Shown: positions 24,286-33,051, counted from the stretch's first letter. The stretch is DNA of 64,000 nt from Zhihengliuella alba (GCF_039538765.1 NZ_BAABCJ010000002.1:780173-844172); one strand, 5' to 3'. Notes: generated by a model from the letters alone, not told the origin. Numbers and translations: made by a program.

Positions 24286-24992
24286 AAACCGACCGTCAGG
24301 TCCTCGAGCGGAACATCGGAGACGGTGACCGCCCACCAGTACACGCCGGCCATCAGCGCCGCGCTGGCCGCCATCCACACGCCGGTCAGCTTCAGCAGGA
24401 ACCGCACCTCCTCGCGCCGCACGGGCCCCTGGTCGCCGCCGAGATCGCCCCCACCGCGAATCGGGCGCTCGATCGACGTCGCCGGTCCGCCGCCGTCCGT
24501 CAACGGCGCCACCACGCCGCTCCTGTCCGGCTGGTCGGCTGCGGATTCGCCGTCGAGTCCACCTTCTACCTCGCGACCGGGCTCAGCCGTCCCGGTCGCC
24601 TCGGCCAGCCGGGTGGCGCCGCCGTGGCGCGCACCGCCGTCGTTCGCGCCCGGGGCCGCGAGCGGCGCGCGGCCGGGGATGCGGATCTCGTCGTCGCCGG
24701 CGGCCAGGGCACGCCGCTGCGCCGGGGCCAGCAGAGCGTTGGGTGCGTGGTCCGTGGAGCCGTCGTCGAGCAACGCGACGGTCACGTCGAAATCGCGGCT
24801 GCGGTAGAAGCCCACCGCACGCTCCCCGTGGCGCGCCAGCAGGACGTCGACGGCCACGCCGTGGCGGGGATCGCGGCGGGCGGCCTCTGCGGAGACGAAC
24901 CGGCTGCGCGGAATCCGCCCCCGGTGCGCACGGGCTGGAGCAGTGCGCGGAGCGCGGGTGCCGTCCGGCCGGGCAGAGAAAAAGGAAGTCAC
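24282..24992 (-). CDS. Unrecognised protein with one C-terminal membrane helix
   Basis: 236 residues, family not recognised. Residues about 20-105 look folded (RIPRSRFVSAEAARRDPRHG, GFYRSRDFDVTVALLDDGST); 105-190 is a Gly/Ala/Asp-rich, probably disordered, linker; one hydrophobic helix, LKLTGVWMAASAALMAGVYWW, lies at about 200-220. The folded part is expected on the cytoplasmic side. GTG start six bases after TATGAT, so leaderless. It overlaps the Lrp gene tail to tail by four bases. Confidence 0.6.
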   Translation of the reverse strand: MTSFFSARPDGTRAPRTAPARAHRGRIPRSRFVSAEAARRDPRHGVAVDVLLARHGERAVGFYRSRDFDVTVALLDDGSTDHAPNALLAPAQRRALAAGDDEIRIPGRAPLAAPGANDGGARHGGATRLAEATGTAEPGREVEGGLDGESAADQPDRSGVVAPLTDGGGPATSIERPIRGGGDLGGDQGPVRREEVRFLLKLTGVWMAASAALMAGVYWWAVTVSDVPLEDLTVGF

Positions 24993-24998
24993 GTTGCG

Positions 24999-25004
24999 AT
25001 CATA
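24999..25004 (-). promoter_or_regulatory. -10 element TATGAT for a leaderless message
   Basis: TATGAT on the minus strand, one base from consensus, ends six bases before the GTG at 24992. A -35 is not clear. Confidence 0.55.
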
Positions 25005-25112
25005 GGTTCGCCGAGGGCAGAACCGGGCGAAAAGTCGCCGAATTCACGGGCCCCTGTGACCGGGCGCGCTCACGTCCCGGTTGGTGTCACGTCGAACCCG
25101 CCTACTGCCTTT

Positions 25113-25376
25113 TCACGGAGCTGTGCCGTGCTTCTGCGTCTTATTGAACTTCCTACGCTGCGCGCTGCGGCCGACAAGAAATACTGTGAAAAGCGCGACG
25201 GACAACACTGCAAGCGCCACTGCGCGCCAGCCGAAGTCTTGCGCGTTGGTCACGTCTCCCGGGCTCTCAATTTCCTGAAACAGGATCGACGTCAGACCTG
25301 CGAGCAGTAGCGCCAAAGCCCCGCTGATGACAGCACCGATGAGAGATATTCTCAGCCAAGTCCGGTGGTGGCTCAT
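25113..25376 (-). CDS. Small membrane protein, lower GC than its neighbours
   Basis: 87 residues with two hydrophobic helices (ISLIGAVISGALALLLAGLT near 8-27 and AVALAVLSVALFTVFLVG near 51-68) joined by a short acidic loop, and a basic tail (RSAQRRKFNKTQKHG). I do not recognise the family; the two-helix layout recalls small envelope or cell-wall-associated proteins. ATG 25376 has GAGGAG nine bases upstream. Codon use is visibly more AT-rich (AAA, TTC/AAC mix, CTT) than flanking genes, which might mean later acquisition. Confidence 0.55.
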   Translation of the reverse strand: MSHHRTWLRISLIGAVISGALALLLAGLTSILFQEIESPGDVTNAQDFGWRAVALAVLSVALFTVFLVGRSAQRRKFNKTQKHGTAP

Positions 25377-25487
25377 GCGATGGATCTCCTCTTCGTCACG
25401 TCTCAACCTTCAGTTGTCGTCGTCCAGTTGCCACGGGCGCGATCCCCTCCCGATCTACCACCGGCCTCGGAACCGGCGACTCCGCCC

Positions 25488-25988
25488 CTAGGTGGAGGCG
25501 AAGTGCCAGAAGACGCCGATCACCCAGACCGATGTGGCCAGGGCCGCGCAGCCGAACTCGACGAGGATCCCGATGCCGGTCGCCTTCAGGGCCGAGCCGG
25601 ACGAGCGCAGCGCGGCCCCGAGGTCGCGGCGGCGTGCGTACTCGGATCCGAGCAGTCCGGCGCCGAAGCCGACGAACAACCCCACCACGGGGATGACGAA
25701 CATCCCGACGACGGCCGCGACCAGGGCGACGACGATCGAGCCGCGCGGGATCCGTTGACGCTTCAGGCTCCGCCCGGTGAGGACTGCGGAGGCGGACCAG
25801 CCGATGGACACGAGCGCGGCCCCGATGATGCCCGTGGTCCAAGCAGCGGGCGAGCCTAGGAGCCAGGCCCAGCCCAGCAGCGCGATCAGCGCCAGCCAGC
25901 TCCCGGGAAGGATCGGGTAGACAGTGCCGAGCACGGCGACGAGCAGGAGGAGACCCACGACGATGGTCCCGATGACGGCCATTTCCAT
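25488..25988 (-). CDS. DUF456 family membrane protein
   Basis: 166 residues, very hydrophobic, with glycine-rich paired helices typical of DUF456: VLGTVYPILPGSWLALIALLGWAWLLGS at the start and GMFVIPVVGLFVGFGAGLLGSEYARRR in the middle. The function is unknown. ATG 25988 (MEMAVIG) is used; a GTG at 25994 is equally possible and the frame remains open much further upstream. The next gene, pxpA, is divergent. Confidence 0.8.
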   Translation of the reverse strand: MEMAVIGTIVVGLLLLVAVLGTVYPILPGSWLALIALLGWAWLLGSPAAWTTGIIGAALVSIGWSASAVLTGRSLKRQRIPRGSIVVALVAAVVGMFVIPVVGLFVGFGAGLLGSEYARRRDLGAALRSSGSALKATGIGILVEFGCAALATSVWVIGVFWHFAST

Positions 25989-26132
25989 GGGCACAGTGTC
26001 CCACGCGGTCACTGGAGACGTTGGCCCAGGCGCGTCCGCCGGAGCCCGCCGGAGAGCATCCGCCCCCGGCCCGGAGACCCTCGGCGAGTAGGGTGGATGT
26101 GATCCATACGACGGCGACAGGAGGACGGCATC

Positions 26133-26921
26133 ATGGCCTCGACCGGCCCGGAACCGGGCGTCATCGACCTCAACTGCGATGTCGGCGAGTCCTTCGGCGC
26201 CTGGACCCTGGGCGACGACGACGCGATCCTGCCGCTGGTCACCAGTGCCAACATCGCCTGCGGCTTCCATGGCGGCGACCCCTCCGTCATGCGTGCCACG
26301 GTGGCCACGGCGGCGGAGCGCGGCGTCGCCGTCGGCGCCCATGTGGCCTACCGCGATCTGGCGGGCTTCGGCCGCCGCTTCCTCGACTGCACGCCGGCCG
26401 AGCTCGCGGACGACGTGCTCTACCAGCTCGGTGCCCTGGACGCCTTCGCCCGGGCCGCCGGCACCCGCGTCTCCTACGTCAAGCCGCACGGCGCCCTCTA
26501 CAACGCCATCGTGACGCACGAGCCGCACGCCGGAGCGGTCGTCGAGGCCGTCGCGGCGTTCGGGGACCTGCCGGTGCTCGGGCTGCCGGGCGCCGCCGTG
26601 CTGCGGCTGGCCGAGGAGCGCGGGCTGCGCCCGGTGACCGAGGCCTTCGCCGACCGCGCCTACACCCCGGACGGGCGCCTGGTCCCGCGGCGCGAGCCCG
26701 GGGCCGTCCTCCACGACCCGGCGGCGATCGCCGCGCGCATGGTGCGGCTGGCGACCACGGGGAGGGTCGAGGCGGTCGACGGCACGGAGATCGAGCTGTC
26801 CGCGGAGAGCATCTGCGTCCACGGCGACACGGCCGGCGCCGTGGAGATCGCCCGCCGGGTGCGCTCCGGCCTGGAGTCGGCCGGGGTGGAGCTGCGGAGG
26901 TTCGCATGGTGCGCCTCCTGA
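26133..26921 (+). CDS. pxpA: 5-oxoprolinase subunit A (LamB/YcsF family)
   Basis: 262 residues with the hallmark start VIDLNCDVGESFGAW and the later SANIACGFHGGDP, VGAHVAYRDLAGFGRR and VKPHGALYNAIV blocks, which carry the catalytic Asp/His residues. With PxpB and PxpC it cleaves 5-oxoproline (pyroglutamate) to glutamate using ATP. An AGGAGG ribosome site precedes the ATG. It overlaps the next gene by 16 bases, so the two are translated together. Confidence 0.93.
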   Translation: MASTGPEPGVIDLNCDVGESFGAWTLGDDDAILPLVTSANIACGFHGGDPSVMRATVATAAERGVAVGAHVAYRDLAGFGRRFLDCTPAELADDVLYQLGALDAFARAAGTRVSYVKPHGALYNAIVTHEPHAGAVVEAVAAFGDLPVLGLPGAAVLRLAEERGLRPVTEAFADRAYTPDGRLVPRREPGAVLHDPAAIAARMVRLATTGRVEAVDGTEIELSAESICVHGDTAGAVEIARRVRSGLESAGVELRRFAWCAS

Positions 26922-28954
26922 CCGTCGGCGCGCGGGCGCTGCTGATCGAGCTCGACTCGACGTCCGACGTCGTCCGGCTGCGTGGCCGGATCCCGGCCGC
27001 CCTCGAGGGGCTCGCCGGACTCGTGCCCGGCGCGCGCACGCTCCTGGTCCGCTTCGACTCGCGCGCCGCGCTCCGGGAGGCGCGGCCGCTCCTCGCCGAG
27101 CTCGCCCTCGGCAGCGGCGGTGACAGTCCCGGTGCCCGTGGCAGCGCAGGTGCCAGTGCCGGTGGTCTCGATGCCGACCCCGGCGCCGACCCCGGCGACG
27201 ACTCGGCCACCGAGGGCAACGCCCCGGGCGCCCGTCCCGAGGCCGTGCGGATCGAAGTGGTGTACGACGGTGAGGACCTCGCCGAGATCTCCCGCCTCAC
27301 CGGCCTGGAGCCGGACCGGATCGTCGCCGCGCACTCCGGCGTCGAGTGGATAGCGGCCTTCCCCGGGTTCGCCCCCGGTTTCGCGTACCTCGTCCCCGAG
27401 GCCGACACGGCGGACGCGCGGACCGCAGCGGACCTGCACCGGCTGCTGGCCGTCCCCCGGCGCACGACGCCCCGGACACGGGTGCCGTCCGGCTCCGTCG
27501 CGCTCGCGGGCGGCTTCTCCGCCGTCTACCCGCAGGCCTCGCCCGGCGGCTGGCAGCTGATCGGGACGACCTCGGCCCCGCTCTGGCGGACAGACCGGGT
27601 GGACGGCACCGGTCGGCCCGCCCCAGCCCTCCTCGCGGCCGGGGCGCGCGTCCGCTTCGTGCCCGTCGAGGAACTGGCCCGGCCCGGCACGCCGGCGGAT
27701 GGCTCACCGATGGATCGCTCGGCACTGCACACCTCGACCGGCGCCCGCGCACTGCTCGTCGAGGACGCCGGGCTCCAGACCCTGGTCGAGGACCTCGGCC
27801 GGCCCGGCGGGGAGCGGTGGGGCGTCTCCCCCTCCGGCGTGCTGGATCCGGAGACGGCAGCCGCCCTCAACAGGGTGCTCGGCAACGCGGCGGGCGCACC
27901 GGTCCTGGAGAGCATCGGTGGCCTGGCACTGCGGGCCCGCGGCCACCACCGGGTCGCCGTCGGCGGAGCCAGCGACGGCATCGTCAGCGGGCCCGACGGC
28001 GAGCGCCCGCTGGAGCGCGGGAGGGCCGCGACCCTCTTCGACGGCGAGCTGCTGACGGTGCCCGCAGCGGCGACCGGGCTGCGCAGCTGGATCGCGGCCC
28101 GCGGCGGGTTCGCCGCCCCGGAGGCGTGCGAATCCGGGGACGGGGTCCCGGCGCTAGGCAGCTGGTCCACCGACCTGCTCTCCGGCCTCGGTCCCCGGCC
28201 CGTGCAGGCCGGGGACGTCCTTCCGATCGGGGACGCTCCCCGGGCCGAGCACACCGGCGCGCACACCGGCGGACCGGAGCCGGCGGGAGCACCGACCGAG
28301 ACTGCTGCGTGGCCGTCCGACGACCTGGAACGGCAGCTCGCGGCCGGCCAGGGGGCCGTCACCCTCGAATTCGTCCCCGGCCCGCGGGACGACTGGTTCG
28401 ACCCGGCGGAACTGGAGCGGCTCGCCGAGCTCCTCTGGGAGGTCACGGCGGAGTCCAACCGGGTCGGGCTGCGCATCCGGCCTACCGACGGTGCATCCCA
28501 GCGCCCGCTGCGCCGGACCGACGCCGCCAGCAGAGCAGAGCTCCCCAGCGAGCCTCTGGTCACGGGGGCGATCCAGGTGCCGCCGTCCGGCGAGCCGATC
28601 CTGTTCCTGGCGGATCGGCCCGTGACCGGCGGCTATCCGGTGGTCGGCGTCGTGGTACCCCGCAGCCTCCGCCTGGCCGCGCAGCTGGCCCCCGGCACGC
28701 GCGTCCGCTTCGCCGCCGTCCACCCGGACGACGAGGACGCCTCCGGTGGCGAGGTTGCCTCGGGCCAGGCAGTCGTCCCGGGTCAGGCAGTCGTCCCGGG
28801 CCAGGCAGTCGTCTCGGGCCAGGCAGTCGTCTCGGGCGAGGCGGTCGCCGAGGTGAGGGACGACGTCGTCCGCATCGGGCTCACCGTCGACGGGCGGCCC
28901 GTGACGGTCGGCATCCCCCTGGACGTCATCCAGGGTCTCGCCGACGGCGGCTGA
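26906..28954 (+). CDS. 5-oxoprolinase subunits B and C fused (PxpB-PxpC, KipI-KipA type)
   Basis: 682 residues. The first about 260 match PxpB (opening VRLLTVGARALLIELDS, then HSGVEWIAAFPGFAPGFAYL and RVPSGSVALAGGFSAVYP); from about residue 275 (ALLVEDAGLQTLVEDLGRPG) the PxpC biotin-carboxylase-like carboxyltransferase domain follows. In many bacteria these are separate genes. Two oddities: a 40-residue Gly/Ala/Asp insertion in the PxpB half (about residues 70-112), and a repeated SGQAVV/PGQAVV run near the C-terminus (about 620-644) encoded by exact 18-bp repeats. The start ATG is inside pxpA. Confidence 0.9.
   Translation: MVRLLTVGARALLIELDSTSDVVRLRGRIPAALEGLAGLVPGARTLLVRFDSRAALREARPLLAELALGSGGDSPGARGSAGASAGGLDADPGADPGDDSATEGNAPGARPEAVRIEVVYDGEDLAEISRLTGLEPDRIVAAHSGVEWIAAFPGFAPGFAYLVPEADTADARTAADLHRLLAVPRRTTPRTRVPSGSVALAGGFSAVYPQASPGGWQLIGTTSAPLWRTDRVDGTGRPAPALLAAGARVRFVPVEELARPGTPADGSPMDRSALHTSTGARALLVEDAGLQTLVEDLGRPGGERWGVSPSGVLDPETAAALNRVLGNAAGAPVLESIGGLALRARGHHRVAVGGASDGIVSGPDGERPLERGRAATLFDGELLTVPAAATGLRSWIAARGGFAAPEACESGDGVPALGSWSTDLLSGLGPRPVQAGDVLPIGDAPRAEHTGAHTGGPEPAGAPTETAAWPSDDLERQLAAGQGAVTLEFVPGPRDDWFDPAELERLAELLWEVTAESNRVGLRIRPTDGASQRPLRRTDAASRAELPSEPLVTGAIQVPPSGEPILFLADRPVTGGYPVVGVVVPRSLRLAAQLAPGTRVRFAAVHPDDEDASGGEVASGQAVVPGQAVVPGQAVVSGQAVVSGEAVAEVRDDVVRIGLTVDGRPVTVGIPLDVIQGLADGG
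28765..28836 (+). repeat. Four in-frame 18-bp repeats in the PxpC part
   Basis: Units start at 28765, 28783, 28801 and 28819, consensus CCAGGCAGTCGTCYCGGG, flanked by one degenerate copy on each side. Each adds six residues (QAVV plus PG or SG). Such a run is prone to slippage. Confidence 0.85.
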
Positions 28955-28993
28955 CCCCGCACCGCCCGCCGCACCGATCGGCCTTCCGCATGG

Positions 28994-30307
28994 CTAGCCG
29001 AGGGCCGACTTCATCTCGGCGTGCATGTTCTTCGCGGCCTCCTCGGGGGTCTGCCGACCGAAGAGGACCTCGAGGTCGTACCGGAAGTTCAGGTTCTGGA
29101 AGTCGGAGATCCCCTGCGGCGGGATCGGGACCGGGTCGCCCAGCTCCGGCTCGATGGCGGTGATGTAGTCCGCGACGATCTTCTCCTGGTCGCTGAGCAT
29201 CGGGTAGATGTGGTCGCGGGCCTCCTGGTTGGCCAGCATCCCGCGCTCGGTCATGGCCAGCTCGGCGGCCTCCTTGGAGTTCACGAGGAAGTCGATGAAC
29301 TTCTTCGCCTCCTCCGGATGCTCCGTCTTGGAGGAGGCGGAGAAGAACATGGACGTCTTGTACCAGAGCTCGGCGTCCTCGGCGCTGCCGGTCACGCTGG
29401 GCAGGCGCAGCGGAACGAACTCGGATCCGGACGCACCGGAGATCGCCGTCAGCTGGGTGCTCCACCACGGAGCCATCGCCGTCTGGTTTTTGGCCGTCAA
29501 CGTCTGGTCCAGGGAGGGCAGCTGGTCCTCCGCGATCACCGACGTCTCGGGCAGGGCACCGGAGTCGGCCAGGTCCTTGTACATCTCGAAGTAGCTGACG
29601 GCGTCCTCCGGTTCCCAGCCCAGCTGGCCGTCCTCGGTCAGGAACTGCTGGCCGTGCTGCCGGAGCCAGAGCTCCAGGGTCATGGTGGCCGTCAGGCTGG
29701 TCAGACCGTAGTGGTCGGTCTTCTCCTCGAACTCCAGCGCCTTGGCCTTGAGGTCCTCCCAGGTCCAGGTGGCGTCGTCCGGCAGCTCGATGCCCGCCTC
29801 CGCGAAGAGGTCCTTATTCGCGGCGATGGACAGCGCGGTCAGGCCGTGCGGGATGCCCCAGGTGCCCTCCTCGGTCTGCCCGCTCTGGCGCAGGTCCTCG
29901 GGGATCTGGGACATGTCGACGTCGGACAGGTCCAGCAGGACGCCGTTCTCGGCGTACTCGCGGATGTACATGAGGTCCATCTGCATGACGTCCGGCGCGT
30001 CGCCGGCGGCGGTCTGGGTGGCGAGGCGGTCCCAGTAGCCGGACCAGTCCACGAACTCGGGCACGATGTCGATGTCCGGGTTCTGTTCCTCGAAGACGTC
30101 GATCATCTCCTGCGTGGCCTGGTGGCGGGCGTCGGAGCCCCACCAGACGAAGCGCAGGGTGGCTGTGCCGTCGTCTCCGCCCGCGGCGTCCCCGCCGCAG
30201 GCGGTGAGGGCGAGGGCGGCGGTGGAGAGCACCGCTGCGGCCTTGAGGAACCGTCCGGTTCCGGGCCGGGGTGCACGACGGCGTGATGGTCGGGTGGTCT
30301 GCGGCAT
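28994..30307 (-). CDS. Extracellular sugar-binding lipoprotein of an ABC importer (no permease nearby)
   Basis: 437 residues. Lipoprotein signal with lipobox ALTAC, then a typical family 1 solute-binding fold: TLRFVWWGSDARHQATQEMIDVFEEQNPDIDI, GDAPDVMQMDLMYIREYAENG and MAPWWSTQLTAISGASG. It should bind an oligosaccharide or sugar derivative and hand it to a CUT1 permease. No permease gene is in this locus, so permeases must be elsewhere or lost. ATG 30307 has a GGAG site; the longer frame from 30415 would cover the promoter. Just downstream of and transcribed in the same direction as lacI, but with its own promoter. Confidence 0.88.
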   Translation of the reverse strand: MPQTTRPSRRRAPRPGTGRFLKAAAVLSTAALALTACGGDAAGGDDGTATLRFVWWGSDARHQATQEMIDVFEEQNPDIDIVPEFVDWSGYWDRLATQTAAGDAPDVMQMDLMYIREYAENGVLLDLSDVDMSQIPEDLRQSGQTEEGTWGIPHGLTALSIAANKDLFAEAGIELPDDATWTWEDLKAKALEFEEKTDHYGLTSLTATMTLELWLRQHGQQFLTEDGQLGWEPEDAVSYFEMYKDLADSGALPETSVIAEDQLPSLDQTLTAKNQTAMAPWWSTQLTAISGASGSEFVPLRLPSVTGSAEDAELWYKTSMFFSASSKTEHPEEAKKFIDFLVNSKEAAELAMTERGMLANQEARDHIYPMLSDQEKIVADYITAIEPELGDPVPIPPQGISDFQNLNFRYDLEVLFGRQTPEEAAKNMHAEMKSALG

Positions 30308-30386
30308 CGAATGCTCCTCTGGTCTCGCCGCGGCACGCGGAGTGCGGCGGCAGGAAGGTGATGCCACGAAGGAAAGCGCGATCCAC

Positions 30387-30415
30387 ACAGTAGAGTGACC
30401 TGAGTCACGTGTCAA
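30387..30415 (-). promoter_or_regulatory. Strong promoter with internal palindrome for the binding-protein gene
   Basis: Minus strand TTGACA (30410-30415), 17-base spacer, TACTGT (30387-30392). The spacer holds GTGAC-N4-GTCAC (30395-30408), a likely repressor site. The -35 overlaps the stop codon region of lacI, so this promoter is inside the 3' end of that gene. Leader to the ATG is about 75 bases. Confidence 0.75.
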
Positions 30416-31499
30416 TGGTCCGCGGACGGCCGGGTCGGGCCGGGGCCGGCCCGGTGCTCTCGCGGAGGACCAGCCGGTTCAGCTGCTCCGGGGCGTCCAC
30501 CGGCTCCTCCCCCGCCACCAGCGAGATCAGCCGGCGCATCGCATAGCGGCCCTGGGCCGACCGGTCCACCGCCACGGTGGAGAGCGTGGGCGTGGCGTAG
30601 CGGCCGAACTCCGCGTCGTCCCAGCCGACGACGCTCAGCCGGCCGGGGACGGCCCAGCCCCGCTCACCCGCGGCGCGGATGGCGCCGAGCGCGACGTTGT
30701 CGTTGGCGGCGATCACCGCCGTGACGGGACTGTCCAGCGGCAGCGCGGCCACGGCGTCGTACCCGGACCGCGGGCCCCAGGCGTCCCACTCGGCCCCCGG
30801 GGAGACCACCCCGTGGGACGTCAGGCCCAGCCGGGCCACGGCCTCCTCGTAGACCCGGCGGCGCGAGCGGGCCGACGCCCACTCCTCGGGTCCGGCGATG
30901 TGCAGGAAGTCGCGATGCCCCAGGCCCGCGAGATGCTCCACGGCCTCGGCCACGACGGAACCGTCCGCCAGCGCGCCGAGCCCGCGGAGTCGATCGTCGA
31001 ACTGCGGGTGGACCACCAGGGCCGCCGCCTCGGGGGTGCGCGGGCGCTCCTCCAGCCCGGGCAGGGCACCCATGGAGAGGACTCCGTCCACGCGGCCGGA
31101 ACCGAGCAGGTCGCGTGCCCGCTCCACCCGCTCCGGCGTTCCGCCGTCCACGACCGCGACCTCCATGAAGTAGCCCGCCTGGTGGGCCACTTCCGCGGCC
31201 GCGGCCAGCGTCGGGGTGGGCAGCGCCTGCACCGGGGAGGGCAGCAGGACGGCCAGGACCCGGGTCCGCCCGGTCCGCATGGACCGCGCCACCAGGTCGG
31301 GGCGGTAGTCCAGCTCGCGGACGGCCTGCTCGATCCGGGCGATCGTCGCCGGCTTCATCCCCTGGTCGCCGCGGAGATAGCGGGAGACGGTCTGGTGGGA
31401 CACACCGGCGTGAGCCGCGACCTGCTTCACCGTCGGCCGGCGGGTCGGCGCCGCGGGGGCCGCCGACTCGCCGTCGGCCTGTTCCGACTGCTGGGTCAT
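30405..31499 (-). CDS. LacI-family sugar regulator
   Basis: 364 residues. The headpiece is RRPTVKQVAAHAGVSHQTVS with RYLRGDQGMKPATIARIEQAV behind it (about residues 20-60), followed by a periplasmic-binding-like domain with the conserved VIAANDNVALGAIRAAGERGW and VGWDDAEFGRYATPTLSTV blocks. It probably binds a sugar or sugar derivative and releases DNA. Candidate operators are the two GTGATCGATCAC palindromes in its divergent upstream region and the related GTGAC/GTCAC dyad in the promoter of the next gene. ATG 31499. Confidence 0.88.
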   Translation of the reverse strand: MTQQSEQADGESAAPAAPTRRPTVKQVAAHAGVSHQTVSRYLRGDQGMKPATIARIEQAVRELDYRPDLVARSMRTGRTRVLAVLLPSPVQALPTPTLAAAAEVAHQAGYFMEVAVVDGGTPERVERARDLLGSGRVDGVLSMGALPGLEERPRTPEAAALVVHPQFDDRLRGLGALADGSVVAEAVEHLAGLGHRDFLHIAGPEEWASARSRRRVYEEAVARLGLTSHGVVSPGAEWDAWGPRSGYDAVAALPLDSPVTAVIAANDNVALGAIRAAGERGWAVPGRLSVVGWDDAEFGRYATPTLSTVAVDRSAQGRYAMRRLISLVAGEEPVDAPEQLNRLVLRESTGPAPARPGRPRTIDT

Positions 31500-31584
31500 G
31501 GCACTGCCTCTCGTCGCAGGGGTTTCGTCTGGGGGACTATTGACTTCCCGATTCGGCCATCGCTAGTCTGCATCACATCATATT

Positions 31585-31596
31585 GTGATCGATCAC
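31585..31596. promoter_or_regulatory. Operator candidate 1: GTGATCGATCAC
   Basis: Perfect 12-bp palindrome with a central CG step, the usual form of LacI-family operators, within the lacI upstream region, about 86 bases from the lacI ATG. Confidence 0.7.
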
Positions 31597-31673
31597 TTTG
31601 GCGCATCCCGCCTCAGTGCGCGGGGCCACCCCCATTCGCCGCGAAGGAAAGCGCACCTCCTCGTCGTCGAATA

Positions 31674-31685
31674 GTGATCGATCAC
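31674..31685. promoter_or_regulatory. Operator candidate 2: GTGATCGATCAC
   Basis: Identical to operator 1. The centres are 89 bases apart, both in the divergent promoter region between lacI and the oxidoreductase gene, and about 100 bases before its ATG. Confidence 0.7.
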
Positions 31686-31785
31686 AAAATGACGCGGTCC
31701 CCCCTCCGACCGAACGCGTCGGTTCGAATCGATGCGTTCGAATCCAACCCGAGCACACCCGATCCTCGACCCAGGAGTCGTCCCC

Positions 31786-33051
31786 ATGTCCGGATCCACC
31801 CGATCCACCGTGCGCGTGGGCATCGTCGGTGCCGGCGGCATCGCCACCGGTGCCCATCTGCCCGCCCTCCGCGCCGTCAACGAGCAGGCGGGACGGCAGC
31901 GCGCCGCCGTCGTCGGCATCGCCGACCTCGATCCCGCACGCGCCGCCAGCACCGCCGCCGAGCACGGCATCCCCGCCCACTTCCCGAGCGCCGAGGAACT
32001 CCTGGCGGCCACCCGCCCGGACCTCCTCATCGTCTGCACTCCCCCGGGCGCGCACCGCTCCGCCGTCGTCGCCGGCCTCGCCGCGGGCGCCTGGGTCTGG
32101 TGCGAGAAGCCGCCCATGCTCTCCCTCGAGGAGTACGACGACGTCGCTCGCCTCGAACGCGAGGGCGGGCCCTACGCGAGCTACGTGGTCCAGCACCGGT
32201 TTGGCTCCGCGGCCCAGCACCTCCGCGACCAGATGTCCTCGGGCCGGGTCGGCCGGCCCCTGGTCTCCGTCTGCCACACCCTCTGGTACCGCGGCCACGA
32301 CTACTACGACGTCCCGTGGCGCGGGAAGTGGGCCACGGAGGGCGGGGGCCCCGCGATGGGGCACGGCATCCACCAGATGGACCTGTACCTGGACCTGATG
32401 GGCGAGTGGACGGAGGTCACCGCCGTCGCCGACGCGCAGGACCGCACCGTCGAGACCGAGGACACCTCGCTGGCGATCGTGCGCTTCGAGTCCGGCGCCC
32501 TCGGCAGCATCGTCAACACGGTGCTCGCGCCCCGGGAGACCAGCTACCTGCGCTTCGACTTCACCAACGGGACCGTCGAAGTCGAGCACCTGTACGGCTA
32601 CACCAACGACCACTGGCGCTACACGCCCAGCCCGCACCTGCCCGAGGACCAGCGCGACGCCTGGCTGCCGCAGGCCAGCACGGCCAGCTCCCACGCCGCC
32701 CAGCTCGGCGAGCTGCTCGACTCGATGGACCGCGGCGAGCGGCCGCGCGCCTCCGGGGCCGACGGGCGCCGCACCCTGGAGTTCATCGCCGCGCTGTACC
32801 AGTCGGCGGAGACCGGGCGCCCGGTGCGCCGCAGCGACCTGACCGCCTCCGGGCCCTACTACACCGGCATGCACGACCCCGCCGTCGCCTACCCCACGGC
32901 GGACTCGCCGCAGGCCCGCGATGACCGGCCCGGAGGCCCGCCCGACCCTGCCGCCGAGGCCGCCGCCGCCGCCGCACCCACCGCCGCACCCACCGGCGCC
33001 GACGCCGCCCACCTGCCCGATGACACGATCCTGGAGACCTCCCGTGGCTGA
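31786..33051 (+). CDS. Gfo/Idh/MocA-family oxidoreductase
   Basis: 421 residues. The N-terminal Rossmann motif VRVGIVGAGGIATGAHLPAL is followed by CEKPPMLSLEEYDDVARL with the family Glu-Lys-Pro; the C-terminal dimerisation sheet carries GHGIHQMDLYLDLMGEWTEV, containing the catalytic-type His. Family members oxidise or reduce sugars and inositols with NAD(P). The last about 45 residues are an Ala/Pro-rich extension (DNA GCC-rich runs). Its ATG 31786 has CAGGAG eight bases before. Its end overlaps the start of the next gene by eight bases, so a three-gene coupled unit follows. Confidence 0.88.
   Translation: MSGSTRSTVRVGIVGAGGIATGAHLPALRAVNEQAGRQRAAVVGIADLDPARAASTAAEHGIPAHFPSAEELLAATRPDLLIVCTPPGAHRSAVVAGLAAGAWVWCEKPPMLSLEEYDDVARLEREGGPYASYVVQHRFGSAAQHLRDQMSSGRVGRPLVSVCHTLWYRGHDYYDVPWRGKWATEGGGPAMGHGIHQMDLYLDLMGEWTEVTAVADAQDRTVETEDTSLAIVRFESGALGSIVNTVLAPRETSYLRFDFTNGTVEVEHLYGYTNDHWRYTPSPHLPEDQRDAWLPQASTASSHAAQLGELLDSMDRGERPRASGADGRRTLEFIAALYQSAETGRPVRRSDLTASGPYYTGMHDPAVAYPTADSPQARDDRPGGPPDPAAEAAAAAAPTAAPTGADAAHLPDDTILETSRG

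Noticed and set aside
26133..28954. KipI/KipA sporulation-kinase inhibitors
   Set aside because: Together with the LamB/YcsF gene and in a non-sporulating type of genome, the three domains are 5-oxoprolinase subunits.
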